A stretch of 64,000 bases of DNA from Mastigocoleus testarum BC008 (GTDB taxonomy: Bacteria > Cyanobacteriota > Cyanobacteriia > Cyanobacteriales > Nostocaceae), in contig NZ_LMTZ01000112.1 of assembly GCF_001456025.1 (NCBI RefSeq), forward strand, positions 1 through 64,000, given 5' to 3'. Every line of letters begins with the position of its first letter. The stretch's first letter is position 1. Both the position numbers and the translations under genes were made by a program. This document shows positions 35,542 to 44,491 of this stretch, piece by piece. Under the pieces are notes generated by a model that worked only from the letters and a program-made list of their open reading frames with translations, ran no database searches and had not been told where the DNA came from.

Positions 35542-35916
35542 TCAAGATATTTCATCTAGCAGTTGGCGGCGTTTTTGCTCAAATTCATATTCAGATATTA
35601 ATCCATCTTGGCGTAGAGAATCTAGTTCTCGCAAAGCCTCAGCTACAGATGATACCTGCTGACCGGTTTGTTTGAAACTTTTAACAGCGGATTTACCCAA
35701 ATTAAAATTGCGATCAAAAGCTTCTTCATCTTGAGCTAAATACCAAACCCCTTCGATTGCACTGGCAACTTTGGGAATTGGGGTCCAAGATAGTAACACG
35801 TATAAAATACCCCACAGGGGTTGTCCTAAATAAAATTTATGCAATCCTGAAATTGTCAATGTTCCTGAAAAAGCTAGAATTGCAGCAATACTTCGACTTT
35901 TGCGCTGATTAAACAT
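35542..35916 (-). CDS. TM2 domain protein with C-terminal SHOCT motif
   Basis: 124 residues. The N-terminal half has two hydrophobic segments around SGLHKFYLGQPLWGILYVLL, the TM2 signature (G-xHxFYLG). After a linker, the last 30 residues (LRELDSLRQDGLISEYEFEQ and the following KRRQLL) form a SHOCT motif, a short C-terminal helix pair found on many membrane proteins and thought to mediate oligomerisation. The function is unknown. The HhH gene begins near or within its stop codon, indicating an operon. Confidence 0.82.
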   Translation of the reverse strand: MFNQRKSRSIAAILAFSGTLTISGLHKFYLGQPLWGILYVLLSWTPIPKVASAIEGVWYLAQDEEAFDRNFNLGKSAVKSFKQTGQQVSSVAEALRELDSLRQDGLISEYEFEQKRRQLLDEIS

Positions 35917-36241
35917 TTCCCTTTATAAATTTGTTTGTTGGTGGGGATTAGGGATTAGGGACTGGGGATTGGGGGGGATTGGTGAATGAATTTTTACGTC
36001 ACATGCTTGACGTAGACGCTAAATCCATATGAGACTTGCAGCCTTATTGCGGAATTACCCTGACCCTATTACCCAGTCGCTAGTCGCCAATCCCCCATAA
36101 AACAGTCAAGTGTTGATATCTGGGTAAAAAACAGTACCCGAAAACGAACTTGTTCACCTTTATGAATTGCCTACACTAGAATAAAACTAGTGGGAAAATT
36201 AAAAGCTGCTGGGTATTGTCGCTCAGGTTATATAAAGCAAA
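35917..36241. repeat. STRR arrays and upstream region of the DUF1825 gene
   Basis: GGGGATTAGGGATTAGGGACTGG heptamer-like repeats at 35943-35985, with related CCCAGTCGCTAGTCGCCAATCCCC in inverted orientation at 36070-36096, enclosing an 85-bp segment. The remaining 140 bp precede the DUF1825 start. No gene. Confidence 0.6.
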
Positions 36242-36565
36242 ATGGGATTCTTCGACTCTGATATAGTACAACAAGAAGCAAAACAACTTTTTGAAGACTA
36301 CCAAGGACTAATCAAACTTGGTAATAGTTACGGCAAGTTCGATCGAGAAGGCAAAAAGCTGTTCATCGAACAAATGGAAGCAATGATGGAACGCTATCGA
36401 GTGTTCATGAAACGTTTTGAGTTGTCCGAAGATTTTATGGCGCAAATGACCATGGAACAACTCAAAACTCAACTGGGTCAGTTTGGGGTTACCCCCCAAC
36501 AAATGTTCGATCAAATGAACTCGACATTGGAAAGAATGAAAGCTGAGTTAGATCGGCAAAATTAG
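36242..36565 (+). CDS. DUF1825 family protein
   Basis: 107 residues, beginning MGFFDSDIVQQEAKQLFEDY and rich in helical, Met-containing segments (FIEQMEAMMERYRVFMKRFE, FMAQMTMEQLKTQLGQFG), ending in an amphipathic helix. This matches the cyanobacterial DUF1825 family in length and in the conserved start. It is soluble and very probably a helical bundle. No function is known to me. Single-gene unit. Confidence 0.85.
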   Translation: MGFFDSDIVQQEAKQLFEDYQGLIKLGNSYGKFDREGKKLFIEQMEAMMERYRVFMKRFELSEDFMAQMTMEQLKTQLGQFGVTPQQMFDQMNSTLERMKAELDRQN

Positions 36566-36604
36566 TTTTAACAGTAGATAATAAAAATTAGGACGTCGTA
36601 TTTT

Positions 36605-36710
36605 GCCTGAAAGGGAACAGGGAACAGCGCGACTACCAAGCAACAACGCAAGTTGCAATCCGGTGCAGCCACCCCGTAGGGTGGGCAAGAGTCGCAAGAT
36701 AGAGAACAGA
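36605..36710. repeat. Dispersed GGGAACAG / GC-rich repeat
   Basis: GGGAACAGGGAACAGCGCG followed by GC-rich words (GCAACAACGCAAGTTGC, CACCCCGTAGGGTGGG). It shares GGGAACAG and CACCCC-ACAGGGTGG-like words with 53620-53740, and resembles 23220-23300 on the opposite strand. Confidence 0.55.
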
Positions 36711-36767
36711 AAATCTCCTAGTCTTTAAGCAAAAGCCATCTCTGTAATTAGTTGGCTTAAATTGGGC

Positions 36768-38693
36768 TTACCTGGACTTTGGACGAGGAAATTTTGAAGG
36801 TGATTTAAAGTTTTCTTTGGGTTGATTTTTTAGTGCTTGCATCATAAAATCGCGCCACACTGGAGCTACCATTCCACCTCCTGTTGCACCTCTAGATAAA
36901 GTCCTATTGTCATCTCTACCTACCCAAACTGCAGTTGTTAGTTGAGGTACTGTACCTACAAACCAAATATCTTTTTCAGAAGAAGTAGTTCCAGTTTTCC
37001 CTGCTGCGGGACGACCAATTGCCGCATTGGGCGCTGTACCCCCTGGAGCAATAACCGAGCGCATAATATCAATTGTTGAGGCTGCAGCCCAAGGGTCAAG
37101 AACTAGCTGAGGTTTAGGTGTATTATCTAACAATACATTACCACTACTGTCAGTAACACGCAACATGACTGTTGTTGGAGATTGCCAACCATAGTTTGCT
37201 AAAGTCGCATATGCACCAGCCATTTCTAATGGGGTTACTCCAATTGCTCCCAAGGGTAAGGATGTAACTGGTGACATTGGACTCATAATTCCCAAAGTGC
37301 GACTAGTTTCAACAACTTTATTCATCCCTATAGCTTTGCCCACTTTGATTACAGGAACGTTTCGGGATAAAGCCAAAGCTCTACGAATTGGCATTGGTCC
37401 AGCAAAACTATTATCGTAATTTCTGGGATAATACCAACCCCTACCATCTCGATATCTTACTGGCGTATCGTAGACGGTTGTATTAGGAGTATATTTACCT
37501 GTAGCGAAAGCTGTGTAATAAACCAGTGGTTTAAATGAAGAACCTGGTTGTCGCAAAGCTTGAGTAGCGCGGTTAAATTCACTGGTTTTATAATTTACTC
37601 CGCCAACTAGTGCTTTCACAAAATGAGTTCGAGGATCTACTGCAGCAAGAGCAATTTGATTTTTATATAATCCACGCCGCAGAAGTCGATTATGCCACTT
37701 ACTGACGGTCTTCTCCGCCATTTTTTGAAAATTAATATCTACAGTGGTTTGTACTCGCATACCTCCTTTAAGTAAAGCATCGCGCCCAAACTTCTTCGCT
37801 AATTCCTGAGATACAGCATTCGTTATGTAAGGCAAATTACTACTGCGGAAAGATTGTATTTTACCAAGTTTAATTTCTTGTTTGACAGCTTCTTCATATT
37901 CTTCTGGGGTGATCCAATTTAATTTCAGCATTCGCCCCAAAACAATTTCTTGTTGTTCTTTTGCCCCTTTCATATTTCCAAAGGGACTGTATCTTTCTGG
38001 TGCTTGAATTAAGCTTGCCATCATCGCCGCTTCAGCAAGCGTAAGTTTATCTGCAGTTTTATTAAAGTAACTACGTGCAGCAGTTTGAGCCCCATAATTA
38101 TTATGTCCCCAATACACTTGATTGAGGTACATTTCTAAAATTTGATTTTTTTTAAATATTTGTTCTAAGCGAATAGCTAATACAGCTTCTGCAATTTTTC
38201 GCTCAAACTGTCGTCTGCGATTTAAAAACAGGTTTTTCACCAATTGCATGGTGATGGTGGAACCACCCTGGGAAACCTCACCTCCCCTTAAGTTTACGAC
38301 CAAAGCACGTCCTACACCAGCAGGGTTAATACCGTGGTGTTGATAGAAGTGATCGTCTTCCATCGCCAGTACAGCACGTTTGAGGTGAGGAGAAATTTTT
38401 TCTAAAGGTACAACTTCACGGTTCGCTTCACCATGAATACTAGTCAAAAGTTTACCTTTTACGTCATACATGTGAGTAGTTTCTGTAGGCACAAAACTAC
38501 GAAGCTGTCTCACATCCGGTAGGTTACGGAAACTGATTGCTAAACCAACCAAACCTCCGGCTACAATAGAGCTTGTCAGCATTGCGAGTGCAAGGAGAGT
38601 ACCACCAGTTACCTGACCAACTCCCTTGACAAACTCGAAAACCGATAAATTTTGACGTTCGGGCTGATTTTGTTCAAAAGTCCTAGACGACAC
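36768..38693 (-). CDS. Class A penicillin-binding protein (PBP1A-like)
   Basis: 641 residues from a GTG start. A short cytoplasmic tail and one transmembrane helix (about 30-55) lead to a GT51 glycosyltransferase with AMEDDHFYQHHGINPAGVGR (catalytic Glu) and GGSTITMQLVKNLF. The transpeptidase has SxxK in RQPGSSFKPL, SxN in ALSRNVPV and KTGT in AAGKTGTTSSEKD. It polymerises lipid II and cross-links peptidoglycan at the cell membrane. At 641 residues it is compact, with little C-terminal extension beyond the transpeptidase. Cyanobacteria carry several paralogues, so I do not assign a letter name. Confidence 0.93.
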   Translation of the reverse strand: MSSRTFEQNQPERQNLSVFEFVKGVGQVTGGTLLALAMLTSSIVAGGLVGLAISFRNLPDVRQLRSFVPTETTHMYDVKGKLLTSIHGEANREVVPLEKISPHLKRAVLAMEDDHFYQHHGINPAGVGRALVVNLRGGEVSQGGSTITMQLVKNLFLNRRRQFERKIAEAVLAIRLEQIFKKNQILEMYLNQVYWGHNNYGAQTAARSYFNKTADKLTLAEAAMMASLIQAPERYSPFGNMKGAKEQQEIVLGRMLKLNWITPEEYEEAVKQEIKLGKIQSFRSSNLPYITNAVSQELAKKFGRDALLKGGMRVQTTVDINFQKMAEKTVSKWHNRLLRRGLYKNQIALAAVDPRTHFVKALVGGVNYKTSEFNRATQALRQPGSSFKPLVYYTAFATGKYTPNTTVYDTPVRYRDGRGWYYPRNYDNSFAGPMPIRRALALSRNVPVIKVGKAIGMNKVVETSRTLGIMSPMSPVTSLPLGAIGVTPLEMAGAYATLANYGWQSPTTVMLRVTDSSGNVLLDNTPKPQLVLDPWAAASTIDIMRSVIAPGGTAPNAAIGRPAAGKTGTTSSEKDIWFVGTVPQLTTAVWVGRDDNRTLSRGATGGGMVAPVWRDFMMQALKNQPKENFKSPSKFPRPKSR

Positions 38694-38932
38694 GGTGTTT
38701 TTACTTCCTCATTTGTATATATAGCGTGTAAATTAAGCAGGTAAAGCAAAGCGGTTTATTTTCTGCAATTATATTAGCTTGGCAGGTAAACTCCCAGGCG
38801 AATCAAGAGTGACTTAACAAACTTGTTATTTACTTAAATTATTGAAAAACTGTTAACTGTTCGCTGTTAACTGTTAACATTCAAGCCTTATGGCATGGCG
38901 ATTAACCGATAACTGACAATGGATTTACTAGT

Positions 38933-40138
38933 ATGGCGCAAGATTTTGCTTGGCTGCATCGTGGCACTGTAGAAATTTTTCCTCAACCTTTACCTCAATC
39001 TTCAAATGCTGAAAGTGAAAATGAAAGTCTCGAAAAGCTTTTAGAAACTACAGATCGTCCCTTACGAATTAAATTTGGCATTGACCCTACAGGTACCGAT
39101 ATCCACCTCGGACACAGCATACCAGTACGGAAATTGCGAGCATTTCAAGATGCAGGTCATACCGCAATTCTCCTGATTGGTGATTTTACAGCTCGTATTG
39201 GCGATCCGACGGGTAAATCCCAAACCAGACGGCAACTTACGGAAAAAGAGGTGAAGAAAAATGCCCAAACTTATATAGATCAAGTTCGACCGATTTTAGA
39301 TTTTGATACACCCGGACGACTAGAAATCCGTTATAACTCAGAATGGCTTGGGAAGTTAGATTTAGGCAAGATATTGGAATTACTTTCTACCATGACTGTT
39401 GGACAAATGCTGGCAAAAGAAGGATTTGCCGAACGCTACAAAAAAGAAAATCCGATTTACTTGCATGAGTTTCTTTATCCTTTAATGCAGGGCTATGATT
39501 CTGTTGCTTTAGAAGCAGATGTAGAATTGGGCGGTACCGACCAAAAATTTAATCTTGCTGTAGGGCGAGATTTACAGCGCCATTTTGGACAAAAACCACA
39601 GTTTTGCTTGTTGTTACCTCTTTTAATTGGTACGGATGGCGAGCAAAAAATGTCTAAATCTTTGAATAATTATGTAGCTTTACCAGAACACCCTGCCTCT
39701 AAGTATCAAAAACTACAAGGTGTCCCAGATAGTTTGTTAAAGCAATACTTTGAATTGTTAACTGATTTACCTTTAGATAAATTACCAGAAAATCCTCGCG
39801 AACAGCAATATTTACTAGCTAGAGAAATTGTCAGACAGTATCACGGGGAGAAAGCTGTTCAAGAAGCTGAAGCCGCAGCAAAATCAGGTGGTAAACAAGG
39901 AGAAATTCCTGAATTTTCCCTTACTCAAGTAGAATTTCCGGCAAAATTATTTTATATCCTTAACGCTAGTGGCTTGTGTAAAAGTAGTGGCGAAGGTCGA
40001 CGAAAAATTCAAGAAGGTGGCGTGCGTTTGAGTGGCGATCGCATTACCGATATTGATACTACATTTGAACAAGTTAGTGAATTGGAAGGACAAGTTTTGC
40101 AAGTTGGTAAGAAGAAATTTATCAAGCTTGTTGGGTAA
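38933..40138 (+). CDS. tyrS: Tyrosyl-tRNA synthetase (KMSKS/TyrZ-type)
   Basis: A 401-residue class I synthetase. RIKFGIDPTGTDIHLGHSIP carries the HIGH-like motif (HLGH), LEADVELGGTDQKFNLAVGR is the tyrosine and tRNA site, and EQKMSKSLNNY is the KMSKS loop. The C-terminal S4-like RNA-binding domain occupies about residues 335-401 (GEGRRKIQEGGVRLSGDRI). Bacterial TyrRS falls into two classes; the KMSKS form places this with the TyrZ-like class rather than the KFGKT class. It charges tRNA-Tyr with tyrosine. The following gene pyrF lies 140 bp on, across a STRR array. Confidence 0.95.
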   Translation: MAQDFAWLHRGTVEIFPQPLPQSSNAESENESLEKLLETTDRPLRIKFGIDPTGTDIHLGHSIPVRKLRAFQDAGHTAILLIGDFTARIGDPTGKSQTRRQLTEKEVKKNAQTYIDQVRPILDFDTPGRLEIRYNSEWLGKLDLGKILELLSTMTVGQMLAKEGFAERYKKENPIYLHEFLYPLMQGYDSVALEADVELGGTDQKFNLAVGRDLQRHFGQKPQFCLLLPLLIGTDGEQKMSKSLNNYVALPEHPASKYQKLQGVPDSLLKQYFELLTDLPLDKLPENPREQQYLLAREIVRQYHGEKAVQEAEAAAKSGGKQGEIPEFSLTQVEFPAKLFYILNASGLCKSSGEGRRKIQEGGVRLSGDRITDIDTTFEQVSELEGQVLQVGKKKFIKLVG

Positions 40139-40149
40139 GTTGGGGATTT

Positions 40150-40268
40150 ACCAGTTATTAGTTAACAGTTAACAGTTTATGGCTAACGCCACGCCCTTAC
40201 GGGCTACAGTTATCAGTTACCCATTACCCATTACCAATTACCCATTACCAATTACCCATTACCCCTTA
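40150..40268. repeat. TTACCCA/TTACCAA STRR array with TTAACAGT repeats
   Basis: AGTTAACAGTTAACAGTT tandem words (about 40158-40178), a short GC-rich element (GGCTAACGCCACGCCCTTACGG, 40180-40202), then about eight TTACCCA/TTACCAA heptamers up to 40268, immediately upstream of the pyrF start codon. Confidence 0.8.
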
Positions 40269-40278
40269 CTTTTTAACG

Positions 40279-40995
40279 GTGACAAATAACAAAATTATCG
40301 TTCCTTTAGATGTTCCCGATCTGCAAAGTGCGATCGTATTAGTAGAAAAATTAGACGAAGTTAGTTTTTGGAAAGTTGGTTTAGAACTTTTTACTGCTTC
40401 TGGACCACAAGTTTTGGAATATTTGAAGTGTAAAGAGAAAAAAATTTTTTTGGATTTGAAGTTCCACGATATTCCTAACACGGTTGCTGGTGCTTGTCGT
40501 AGCGCTGCTCGTTATGGAGTGGATTTATTGACAATTCACGCAGCAGCAGGGAAAGATGCTTTAAAAGCAGCGAAAGAAGCAGCAACAGAGGAAGCAAATA
40601 AGCTTAGTTTACAGCCACCGCGTTTAATTGCTATTAGCTTGCTTACAAGTATTTCTTCACGACAGTTAGCATTTGACTTGAAAATACCTTTAGAATTGCC
40701 TGAATATGTCTTGCAAATGGCATTAATGGCAAAAGAAGTTGGTTTGAATGGATCTGTATGTTCGCCCCAAGAAGCATTCCAATTACGCGAAGTGTGTGGC
40801 GATGATTTTCTATTGGTTTGTCCTGGGGTACGTCCCACTTGGGCGGACAAAGACGACCAAAAACGAACTTTTACTCCCGCGCAAGCAATAAAGGCTGGAG
40901 CAAATTATTTAGTTATTGGACGTCCTATTACTGCATCTACTGAGCCGATATTAGCTTGGGAAAAAATCTGTGCAGAGTTGATCACAACTACATGA
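40279..40995 (+). CDS. pyrF: Orotidine 5'-phosphate decarboxylase
   Basis: 238 residues from GTG 40279, directly after a STRR array. A TIM-barrel enzyme with the diagnostic IFLDLKFHDIPNTVAGACRS (catalytic Lys and Asp), DLLTIHAAAGKDAL, VCPGVRPTWADKDDQKR and NYLVIGRPITASTEP with the phosphate-binding loop. It decarboxylates OMP to UMP in pyrimidine synthesis. Its stop overlaps the ATG of the next gene (ATGA, 40992-40995), so the two are translationally coupled. Confidence 0.95.
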   Translation: MTNNKIIVPLDVPDLQSAIVLVEKLDEVSFWKVGLELFTASGPQVLEYLKCKEKKIFLDLKFHDIPNTVAGACRSAARYGVDLLTIHAAAGKDALKAAKEAATEEANKLSLQPPRLIAISLLTSISSRQLAFDLKIPLELPEYVLQMALMAKEVGLNGSVCSPQEAFQLREVCGDDFLLVCPGVRPTWADKDDQKRTFTPAQAIKAGANYLVIGRPITASTEPILAWEKICAELITTT

Positions 40996-41741
40996 AAATA
41001 ATTTATTCTTTGCTTCTCCCTAAATTCAAATCTCTACAAATTGCTTCTTTATTCATCGCAAGCTTATTTTTCCAAGTCATAAATTTGGCTTTGATTGATT
41101 CAGTCTATGGATCTAGTAATTACGTATCAAAGTTTTCAGGAAGATTGAATCATTCTCAAAGTTCTAGAGAAATTTACCTTTCGAATTGGAGTAAGCAGCA
41201 AGATACAAGTAATAGTAATTATTTTCAAGAGAAACAAAGCATAAATTTTTCTCGCAAATTATCTGTTTGTATGGAGAAAGATGTAGAAGCATTAATGACC
41301 AAGTTATTACGCGATCTACCGGGTTACGCCAATCGTGTTAGCCAACGGTCTCGTCGTTTGAGCAGGACTACACAAACTTACAGTTATATGTTGATGGCGG
41401 GAAAACCTGAATTTTCGCCATTACCTACCAACATTCTTGAAGATACAGGAAATAGATCGAAAAAATCACAAGATAAAGACGTTAAGCAAGTTTTCTTTAC
41501 TACTCTAGAAAGAAAATATATTCAAAAAAAACCCATTCAGTCGCAGCAATTTCATCGCTTGTTTTTAACTAAAACTAAAGATGGTTGGCATATGGTAATG
41601 ATGTTTACTCAAACAGGTTCTTACCCTAAGAGTAAACCACCGACCCCTCCACGTGATAGTAGCAATGGTGTTGTTGGACAAGCAATTAAAACTTGGTTGC
41701 GAGATTGTCGAGTCGCTGAAAGCACAAGTCGAAGAAGCTGA
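40992..41741 (+). CDS. Conserved-looking hypothetical protein with N-terminal signal/anchor
   Basis: 249 residues from the ATG at 40992, which overlaps the pyrF stop; the open frame starts 36 nt further upstream inside pyrF. The N-terminus is basic and hydrophobic (MKIIYSLLLPKFKSLQIASL then FIASLFFQVINLALI), a signal peptide or anchor. The rest is Ser/Lys/Arg-rich with CMEKDVEALMTKLLRDLPGY, SRRLSRTTQTYSYMLMAGKP, and a C-terminal domain RLFLTKTKDGWHMVMMFTQT ending IKTWLRDCRVA. It gives the impression of a small exported cyanobacterial protein of unknown function. Coupling with pyrF need not mean shared function. Confidence 0.65.
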   Translation: MKIIYSLLLPKFKSLQIASLFIASLFFQVINLALIDSVYGSSNYVSKFSGRLNHSQSSREIYLSNWSKQQDTSNSNYFQEKQSINFSRKLSVCMEKDVEALMTKLLRDLPGYANRVSQRSRRLSRTTQTYSYMLMAGKPEFSPLPTNILEDTGNRSKKSQDKDVKQVFFTTLERKYIQKKPIQSQQFHRLFLTKTKDGWHMVMMFTQTGSYPKSKPPTPPRDSSNGVVGQAIKTWLRDCRVAESTSRRS

Positions 41742-42061
41742 TAATTACTAGTTTGATAATTATTCGGATTGAGCAATTGAAACGGGATTTGCGATGCTTG
41801 CGCTTATGCGCTGAAGTTATCTATTATGTTAACTGATTGCTATATAAGTAGTGATTCGCCCTACCCCAGATCAAGTAATACTAATTCCGGGTTAATTACC
41901 CCTTTTTAGAATGAGAGAGGGAAGTGTGGGAGGTGTGGGAAGTGTGGGGGGAAATCCCAAAAAATATAAAGGGTTTTTAAAAATCGGATTTGGTATAAGG
42001 AGCAATTTCTTCTATTATATTTAATTCTAATAAGTAAAATTATTATCCGCGATCGCATTAT
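41742..42061. other. Intergenic region with GGAAGTGTGGG repeats
   Basis: 320 bp between converging genes. At 41919-41952 the words GGAAGTGTGGG, GAGGTGTGGG and GAAGTGTGGG follow in tandem, ending GGGGGG. No gene or clear terminator. Confidence 0.4.
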
Positions 42062-43306
42062 CTAACTATTATTAGGTTTTCGATCCAAGCGAGTTGCTTC
42101 TTCTATAGCTGCTTTTTCCTTTGCTCTGCGAGCATAGGGTTCTAATTTGACCAAATCCCAATTAGTTATAATGCTAATATTTTCCAGGCTAACGCCTCGC
42201 ATTAACATCTCGACACACCAAGTTTGTTGAGCTTGTGCTACGTCAGGTGGTTTTCCTTCTGGAGTTAATATTTCTTCAGTCCAAACTCTCCATTGGGACT
42301 CAATTTCTGATTCTGATATTGGTAAACCATCATCGTTGAGAAACATCGCACTTTCACTATCTTTACGAATTTTCAACCATTTAGTTAATGGATTTGCAGT
42401 ATAAGAGCCATAACGTTTACCCATAATCCATTGATTTACAGGGACTTGGCGCATTTGTTCGCCACTTGTTGTTACTTGTAAAAGATGTTGGCGAGTGTCT
42501 GTAATTTGATGCGATCGCTCTAAGTTGCAAATTTCTGTAGGTGACAATCCAGATCCAAACAAAACATATCCTAAAGCATAATCTTGTAATCCTGCTTTTT
42601 TGGCTTGTCGCAAAATTTGATTAACTAAATTCGCCGGTAAATCAGCTACTGTCCTAATATTTCTATCGTTCTGAGGGACCAATAATCCAGATGAAGTGTC
42701 ATTTGCAGATGATATTGCTCCATGCAAAAATAATTCCACCAAGTTGTCTAGAAAATCATCGCGGTCTTCCCAAAGTCCGTGGAACTCACTTGTGAACTCG
42801 ATCGCCGTATAGCCTAATATAATTCCATTTAGTAAGCTGGCTAACTTTTCTGCTGTTAAATGAGTAGTTAAATGACCCTGTTGAATTACTGAAGCTAAAT
42901 ATTCTGCCACATGACCGTTAGCTTCAGTTAATACTTTTCCTAAAGCACGACGATTTTCTGTAGGATATTGGTCAGCCTCACCAACTACAGATCTGACAAA
43001 TTCTGGATTCTTTTCTAATGCATGCAAGCAAACACTTGCATAATCCTTGAGTGCTTGGTAAACATTTTCTGGAGGATTCGCTTTCTGGATAAGAGATTCC
43101 CCCAAATTCCCAAATACTTCTGATTCTTGAATTACAGCCAATAATAATCCGTTTTTATTACCAAAATGTCGAAATAAAGTAACTTCATTGACTTGAGCTA
43201 ACTCTGCTATTTGGCGAGTGGTCGTGCTACTGACACCTCGAGATATAAATAACTCCAAAGCTGCTTGGATCAGACGTTGTCGAGTTGAATTGGTTCGAGC
43301 GCACAT
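42062..43306 (-). CDS. TetR-family regulator fused to a degenerate tyrosine-recombinase domain
   Basis: 414 residues. The N-terminal TetR DNA-binding domain (residues about 8-60) reads STRQRLIQAALELFISRGVS, TTTRQIAELAQVNEVTLFRH, FGNKNGLLLAVI; a TetR-type helical ligand domain follows to about 205. The last 200 residues resemble a tyrosine recombinase catalytic domain: LPANLVNQILRQAKKAGLQD, YALGYVLFGSGLSPTEICNL in place of the TGLRISEL box (catalytic Arg replaced), and MLMRGVSLENISIITNWDLV followed by KLEPYARRA in place of the C-terminal RH...LGH...Y box. Arg I and the HxxR pair are missing, while a Trp and a Tyr sit at expected places, so it is probably inactive. Divergent from the desaturase gene, which it may regulate. 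Confidence 0.8.
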   Translation of the reverse strand: MCARTNSTRQRLIQAALELFISRGVSSTTTRQIAELAQVNEVTLFRHFGNKNGLLLAVIQESEVFGNLGESLIQKANPPENVYQALKDYASVCLHALEKNPEFVRSVVGEADQYPTENRRALGKVLTEANGHVAEYLASVIQQGHLTTHLTAEKLASLLNGIILGYTAIEFTSEFHGLWEDRDDFLDNLVELFLHGAISSANDTSSGLLVPQNDRNIRTVADLPANLVNQILRQAKKAGLQDYALGYVLFGSGLSPTEICNLERSHQITDTRQHLLQVTTSGEQMRQVPVNQWIMGKRYGSYTANPLTKWLKIRKDSESAMFLNDDGLPISESEIESQWRVWTEEILTPEGKPPDVAQAQQTWCVEMLMRGVSLENISIITNWDLVKLEPYARRAKEKAAIEEATRLDRKPNNS

Positions 43307-43636
43307 AGGCGATAGCTTGCTCCTGGGTTGTTAAGTTAATTTTTTTGCTATAGGCGGAAGTACCGCACTGCTCACCATCTTTATCTCTGAGGTGAATGCT
43401 AAATCTATAACAATTACGGGTCCAACCACAAGAGTTATTATAAATAAGCAAGTAGCACTTGCATAACAATTCAAATATTGTTAGCATATTTAATGTAAGT
43501 GACACTTGCTTTCATGGTTTCAGTAATCTGTTGGTTTGACAGTTTGTTGTTTTGAAGTATTTGTTTTGAAGTATAGAGAGAAAACCTCTCCCTAGTTAAA
43601 TCTTAAGTTTTCACCTATCTATTCATAGGATTTTTT
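43307..43636. promoter_or_regulatory. tetR-desaturase divergent promoter region
   Basis: 330 bp between the opposite starts of the TetR-fusion gene and the desaturase gene. The operator candidates at 43448-43509 lie roughly in its centre. An AGGAT sequence at 43627 serves as the desaturase ribosome-binding site. No gene. Confidence 0.55.
43448..43509. promoter_or_regulatory. Candidate TetR operators: three inverted repeats
   Basis: Two related 15-bp sites, GCAAGT-AGC-ACTTGC (43448-43462, perfect arms) and GTAAGT-GAC-ACTTGC (43495-43509, one arm mismatch), lie 47 bp apart in the same orientation. Between them TAACAAT-TCAAAT-ATTGTTA (43464-43483) forms another perfect 7-bp inverted repeat. TetR proteins bind such palindromes as dimers, usually in their own divergent promoter. 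Binding is inferred, not shown. Confidence 0.6.
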
Positions 43637-44491
43637 ATGAACACAAAATTGGCGATCGCCTCTAGTGGCAGTAATTATGCTGCAATTAATCGGGTAAACG
43701 TAGCATTTTTTGCTACATTTCACCTGCTAGCACTATTGGCTCCTTGGTTTTTTTCTTGGTCTGCATTAGGTCTAACTCTATTTCTCCACTGGCTATTAGG
43801 GAGTATTGGTATTTGCTTGGGTTATCACCGTTTGTTAAGTCATCGTAGTTTTCAAGTTCCCAAATGGCTAGAATATATAATTGCAACTTTGGGAGCACTG
43901 TCCCTCCAAGGAGGACCAATTTTCTGGGTTGGGGGACATCGTCAACATCACGCTCATACTGAAGATCTGGATAAAGATCCTTACTCTGCAAAAAGAGGAT
44001 TTTGGTGGAGTCATATGCAATGGATTTTGTCCCCTCGTCCAGAGTTTTTTGACTACCAAATATATAAGAATTATGCTCCCGATCTAGCACGACAAGGATT
44101 CTATCGTTGGCTAAATCGCTACTTTTTATTTTTACAAATTCCTTTAGGACTCTTACTATATGTTTTAGGTGGTTGGTCTTTTGTTGTCTATGGAATTTTT
44201 GTTCGGTCAGTTTTACTTTGGCATTCCACCTGGTTAGTTAATTCTGCTACACATATGTGGGGCTATCGCACCTTTAATCATGATGATAACGCTCGTAACT
44301 GTTGGTGGGTATCTGTTGTTACCTATGGAGAAGGATGGCATAACAATCACCATACTTTTCCTCACTTAGCTAAATCTGGCTTGCGTTGGTGGGAAATTGA
44401 CATGACTTGGTGGGCGATCGGGTTATTAAAGACTTTAGGTTTAGCTAAAAAAGTTGCACTACCCGATCCATCAAAAATGCCAAATATTTAA
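43637..44491 (+). CDS. Acyl-lipid/acyl-CoA desaturase (delta-9, DesC-type)
   Basis: 284 residues, a membrane fatty-acid desaturase with the three histidine boxes that hold the di-iron centre: HRLLSH (HxxxxH), HRQHHAH (HxxHH) and HNNHHTF (HxxHH), plus LGYHRLLSHRSFQVP, QGGPIFWVGGHRQHHAHTED and GEGWHNNHH. Four hydrophobic segments fit the family topology. DesC-type enzymes insert the first double bond at delta-9 of membrane-lipid acyl chains, and cyanobacteria use them in cold adaptation. Length and motif spacing fit. The upstream divergent region holds TetR-type operator candidates. Confidence 0.93.
   Translation: MNTKLAIASSGSNYAAINRVNVAFFATFHLLALLAPWFFSWSALGLTLFLHWLLGSIGICLGYHRLLSHRSFQVPKWLEYIIATLGALSLQGGPIFWVGGHRQHHAHTEDLDKDPYSAKRGFWWSHMQWILSPRPEFFDYQIYKNYAPDLARQGFYRWLNRYFLFLQIPLGLLLYVLGGWSFVVYGIFVRSVLLWHSTWLVNSATHMWGYRTFNHDDNARNCWWVSVVTYGEGWHNNHHTFPHLAKSGLRWWEIDMTWWAIGLLKTLGLAKKVALPDPSKMPNI

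Noticed and set aside
43227..43505. 92-codon minus-strand open frame overlapping the TetR start and operators
   Set aside because: No family resemblance, and it overlaps both the TetR gene and the divergent promoter.
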